From Exiguobacterium sp. s48 (GTDB lineage: Bacteria; Bacillota; Bacilli; Exiguobacteriales; Exiguobacteriaceae): a DNA stretch of 64,000 bases. The stretch spans positions 1,798,001 to 1,862,000 of the forward strand of contig NZ_JACSKC010000001.1 of NCBI RefSeq assembly GCF_018617395.1, in the 5' to 3' direction. Numbering within the stretch: the first letter of the stretch is position 1; each line of letters begins with the position of its first letter. Below, piece after piece: positions 61,753-64,000 of this stretch. The notes under the pieces are model-generated. The model was not told the DNA's origin. It made no database searches and saw only the letters and a list, made by a program, of their open reading frames with translations. A program made the position numbers and the translations under genes.

Positions 61753-63702
61753 TTAGCGATTCCAGTTTTTCAATCCATCACCGAACTGCGCGTAATTTTC
61801 GGCTTGGAACACACCGTCCGCAAACTTCGGTACGTCTACCGGCAACTTCCCTTGCGGCTTCACTTCGCCGAAAATGGCACGAATGCCAGCCGGCAAGTTC
61901 GGTCCGGCCGATTTCAAGTTCCCTGCTTCCGAGTCCGGTCCGTTCGGGTCGCCTTTGAACCCATAGATCAAGAGCTGCGCCGGAGCATCCGTCTGAACGG
62001 CAACATCATATGGGTTGCGCAAGCTGAGTAAGACTGACTTCTTCCCTGTATCATTGGCGTAACGGAACACCTCGGCCGGCACGTAATGATCAGCTGATGT
62101 CGGCTTCAATTTGGCGCTGTTGTTCACGTTCGAGCCGACGATGATGTAATCGGCTGCCTCGACTTTTTGCTGAAGCTCCGGATTTTGCGTTAAGTGTGGC
62201 GTTGACGCCGAATAGTTGGCCGTGATGACGTTCACGCCTTTCATATTCCCAGCGTTCTTCTCGAGTGACTTGATCGTCTTCACCATGCTGTCTGTTTGAT
62301 CTTTCGCTGGCGACAAGACGAGCACCGTGTCCCCTTTTTTCGGTTTGAACGGGAGTGTCTTGAACTCATTCTTCACGAGAGTGACGGCCGCTTCCGCAAT
62401 TTCACGTTCTTTCGCTTTATGCTCGGCACTTCCTACCGTCGCATTCGCTCCTGAGAGTTTTGCCTCGAGTGTAGTGGAGTCCATCGTTTCTTCCCAAATC
62501 CCACGCTCTGCCTTCAATTTTAAAATGCGTTCCACTGATTCATCGATGGTCGCTTCTGATAAGCGCCCATCGTTTACTGCTGCAATCACTTCCTCAAAGA
62601 TCGCCTCGAGTTTGCTCACGTCCGCCTCTGAGCGTAAAATCGTCGGCATGAGTGCGATGTCGACGCCCGCTTCAAACGTCTTGATGACCGCCTCTGCTTC
62701 CGTGAAATTGTCTGCGATGGCTTGCATATTGAGTGCATCCGTCACGACGATTCCTTCATAGCCAAGCTCTTCACGAAGTACTCCCGTGATGACATCGTCT
62801 GATAGCGTTGCCGGTAGCGGGAACGTGCCGCGATCCGATTCGACGACCTCGTCCTCGATTTGTGGCATTCCGATATGTGCCGTCATGATCATATCGATTC
62901 CTTCCGTGATGGCGCGTTTGAACGGTAACAACTCGAGTCCGCGTAACTCGTCGAGCGACTTATCGACAACCGGTAACCCATAGTGCGAGTCGACGGCCGT
63001 ATCCCCATGACCTGGGAAATGTTTCGCCGTTGCGGCAACACCTTGGTCTTGAATACCTTGTGTCATGGCTGAACCGAGTTCACCGACTAGCTCAGGGTCG
63101 CTCGAGAACGAACGGACACCGATGACCGGGTTTCCTGGATTGTTGTTGACGTCTAACACTGGTCCGAAGTTCACGTTTACCCCGAGTGCGTGCAATTCAG
63201 AACCGATGATTTCCCCTGCGTCATAGGCATATTGACGGTTGCGTGTCGCCCCAAGCGCCATATTCCCCGGTAAATTCGTTCCCGTTCCAAGACGTGTCAC
63301 AATCCCACCTTCTTGGTCAATCGTGACGAATAACGGGATATCATTGCTCGTATCTTGTTTCACGACCTCCTGAAGGTCATGAACGAGTTTTGTCGTCTGT
63401 TCTGTCTCCTTCACGTTTTCCGCAAATAAAATGACGCCTCCAAGGTCAAAACGATCGATGACTCGCGCCACTTCCGGTGCAAGTGCTGTATGATTCGCTC
63501 CGTTCCATAATCGGAAGTCTGGCATAATCATCTGCCCGATTTTTTGTTCGAGTGTCATCGACTCTAGCTTCGTGCTGACGCGCTGTTCAATCGACATCGT
63601 CGGCGTCCCTTCTGCCACGACCGCGTCTGCCGCCGGAATCGAAGAGACGAGCAATGTCGTCGTCAATCCGAGTGTTGCCGTCCAATTCAGTGCCTTGTTC
63701 AT
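61753..63702 (-). CDS. nagZ: Secreted GH3 beta-N-acetylglucosaminidase
   Basis: 649-residue precursor. Signal peptide MNKALNWTATLGLTTTLLVSS ending near IPAADA, with no lipobox Cys, so it is released rather than lipid-anchored. GH3 barrel (about 40-380): LEQKIGQMIMPDFRLW, VTIDQEGGIVTRLG, the His/Asp loop AATAKHFPGHGDTAVDSHYGLP and the nucleophile region VTDALNMQAI. C-terminal GH3-type domain from about 400. It matches the secreted NagZ of B. subtilis that removes GlcNAc from muropeptides, feeding MurNAc to murP/murQ. ATG 63702 follows AAGGGGAG. A hairpin terminator stands in the leader. Confidence 0.93.
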   Translation of the reverse strand: MNKALNWTATLGLTTTLLVSSIPAADAVVAEGTPTMSIEQRVSTKLESMTLEQKIGQMIMPDFRLWNGANHTALAPEVARVIDRFDLGGVILFAENVKETEQTTKLVHDLQEVVKQDTSNDIPLFVTIDQEGGIVTRLGTGTNLPGNMALGATRNRQYAYDAGEIIGSELHALGVNVNFGPVLDVNNNPGNPVIGVRSFSSDPELVGELGSAMTQGIQDQGVAATAKHFPGHGDTAVDSHYGLPVVDKSLDELRGLELLPFKRAITEGIDMIMTAHIGMPQIEDEVVESDRGTFPLPATLSDDVITGVLREELGYEGIVVTDALNMQAIADNFTEAEAVIKTFEAGVDIALMPTILRSEADVSKLEAIFEEVIAAVNDGRLSEATIDESVERILKLKAERGIWEETMDSTTLEAKLSGANATVGSAEHKAKEREIAEAAVTLVKNEFKTLPFKPKKGDTVLVLSPAKDQTDSMVKTIKSLEKNAGNMKGVNVITANYSASTPHLTQNPELQQKVEAADYIIVGSNVNNSAKLKPTSADHYVPAEVFRYANDTGKKSVLLSLRNPYDVAVQTDAPAQLLIYGFKGDPNGPDSEAGNLKSAGPNLPAGIRAIFGEVKPQGKLPVDVPKFADGVFQAENYAQFGDGLKNWNR

Positions 63703-63739
63703 GTTCCCACTCCCCTTAGTCAAATTTGGCTGACCCCTA

Positions 63740-63797
63740 AACAAAAAGGCATGGAGGAAGAAGCGTTGCCTCATCAACGCTCGTTCACCCCATGCCT
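63740..63797 (-). terminator. Terminator-like hairpin in the nagZ leader
   Basis: On the reverse strand AGGCATGG pairs with CCATGCCT (63797-63747), with an inner AGCGTTG/CAACGCT helix, followed by TTTTTG. It lies about 45 nt before the nagZ start and about 40 nt after the likely transcription start, so it is an attenuator candidate. Confidence 0.7.
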
Positions 63798-63841
63798 GAT
63801 CGTATCAGTTACATTTGGTCCTTATTCAGGTGGTCAACAAC

Positions 63842-63870
63842 AGTATAGCAACTCCACTTTTTAGAAACAA
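63842..63870 (-). promoter_or_regulatory. Probable nagZ promoter
   Basis: Reverse strand TTGTTT (63870-63865), 17 bp, TATACT (63847-63842), with TG upstream of the -10 (TTGCTATACT). It drives a leader of about 130 nt. Confidence 0.6.
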
Positions 63871-64000
63871 TTGTTCACGTGAAAGCGTAACCATTTTGAA
63901 ATAATGTTTCTGTTTTGATACACGGTCAACTGTATTGGCAAAACCAATAATTTCCGTGGTTCGTTTTTGATTCGTTTTTTGGTAAACTCAATTCGATACA
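63871..64000. other. AT-rich intergenic end of the window
   Basis: No gene seen. The reverse strand also holds TTGACC with a CATTAT 17 bp downstream (a weak second promoter for nagZ). GGTTTTGCCAAT-like repeats around 63935-63950 are not interpretable here. Confidence 0.4.

Overview
The window looks like chromosomal DNA of a low- to moderate-GC Bacillota (class Bacilli). The block spo0F - fba - small transaldolase - murA paralogue - glpX - rho - rpmE keeps the order known from Bacillus subtilis. pyrG and rpoE follow nearby, and the B. subtilis-type regulatory leaders for glpD, pyrG and fadF are recognisable. An Exiguobacterium-like organism is my best guess, from overall protein similarity and from a Spo0F homologue in what otherwise looks like a non-sporulating gene set; the sequence alone does not prove this. 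I saw no rRNA, tRNA, CRISPR array, insertion sequence or prophage.

Layout. 1-10.3 kb: end of a cation/proton antiporter, rpmE (Cys-free type), rho, a secreted NlpC/P60 hydrolase, an ABC exporter, glpX, a murA paralogue lacking key active-site residues, transaldolase, fba, spo0F and a small secreted protein. 10.3-18.5 kb: glpD behind an antitermination-type leader, an old-yellow-enzyme oxidoreductase, a small gene plus AraC-type regulator behind three 11-bp direct repeats, an acetyltransferase, a VTT membrane protein, pyrG behind an attenuator that starts with GGGCT, and rpoE. 18.6-29.1 kb: a membrane protein of unknown role, fadF with a FadR-type operator, several small genes including four GNAT acetyltransferases, a peptidase S51 homologue, a GH13 glucosidase with an operator-like site, and a MerR/TipA-type regulator.

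29.1-39.9 kb: a surface-polysaccharide operon read leftward as one tightly packed unit: CapD/EpsC-like dehydratase, UDP-uronate-type epimerase, two tandem CapK-like adenylating enzymes, nucleotide-sugar dehydrogenase and glycosyltransferase. It ends in a four-repeat protein of the homing-endonuclease-associated repeat family and a degenerate formyltransferase-like protein. A second four-repeat protein of the same family lies divergently at the promoter end, so the locus is bracketed by two paralogues of a repeat family that usually accompanies nucleases. 39.9-43.1 kb: an SbtA-type bicarbonate transporter behind a structured, terminator-ending leader, then speE-speB-DUF2294. 43.3-49.5 kb: an EAL-domain phosphodiesterase, ClC-type channel, cardiolipin synthase, VTT protein and dicarboxylate/amino-acid symporter.

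49.6-55 kb: a MurNAc-recycling locus (murR, a GNAT gene, murQ, murP, mupG) with two RpiR-type inverted repeats at the murQ promoter. The secreted NagZ glucosaminidase at 61.8-63.7 kb probably feeds the same pathway. 55-61.7 kb: YpfJ-type metallopeptidase, tautomerase, PLC-like hydrolase, Na/Pi cotransporter, HD hydrolase, lipoyl-relay enzyme LipL and a DegV protein. Carbon metabolism links much of the window: cre-like sites precede the transaldolase-murA-glpX operon, fba and the GH13 glucosidase, while glpD, fadF and the MurNAc genes each carry their own substrate-type control element.
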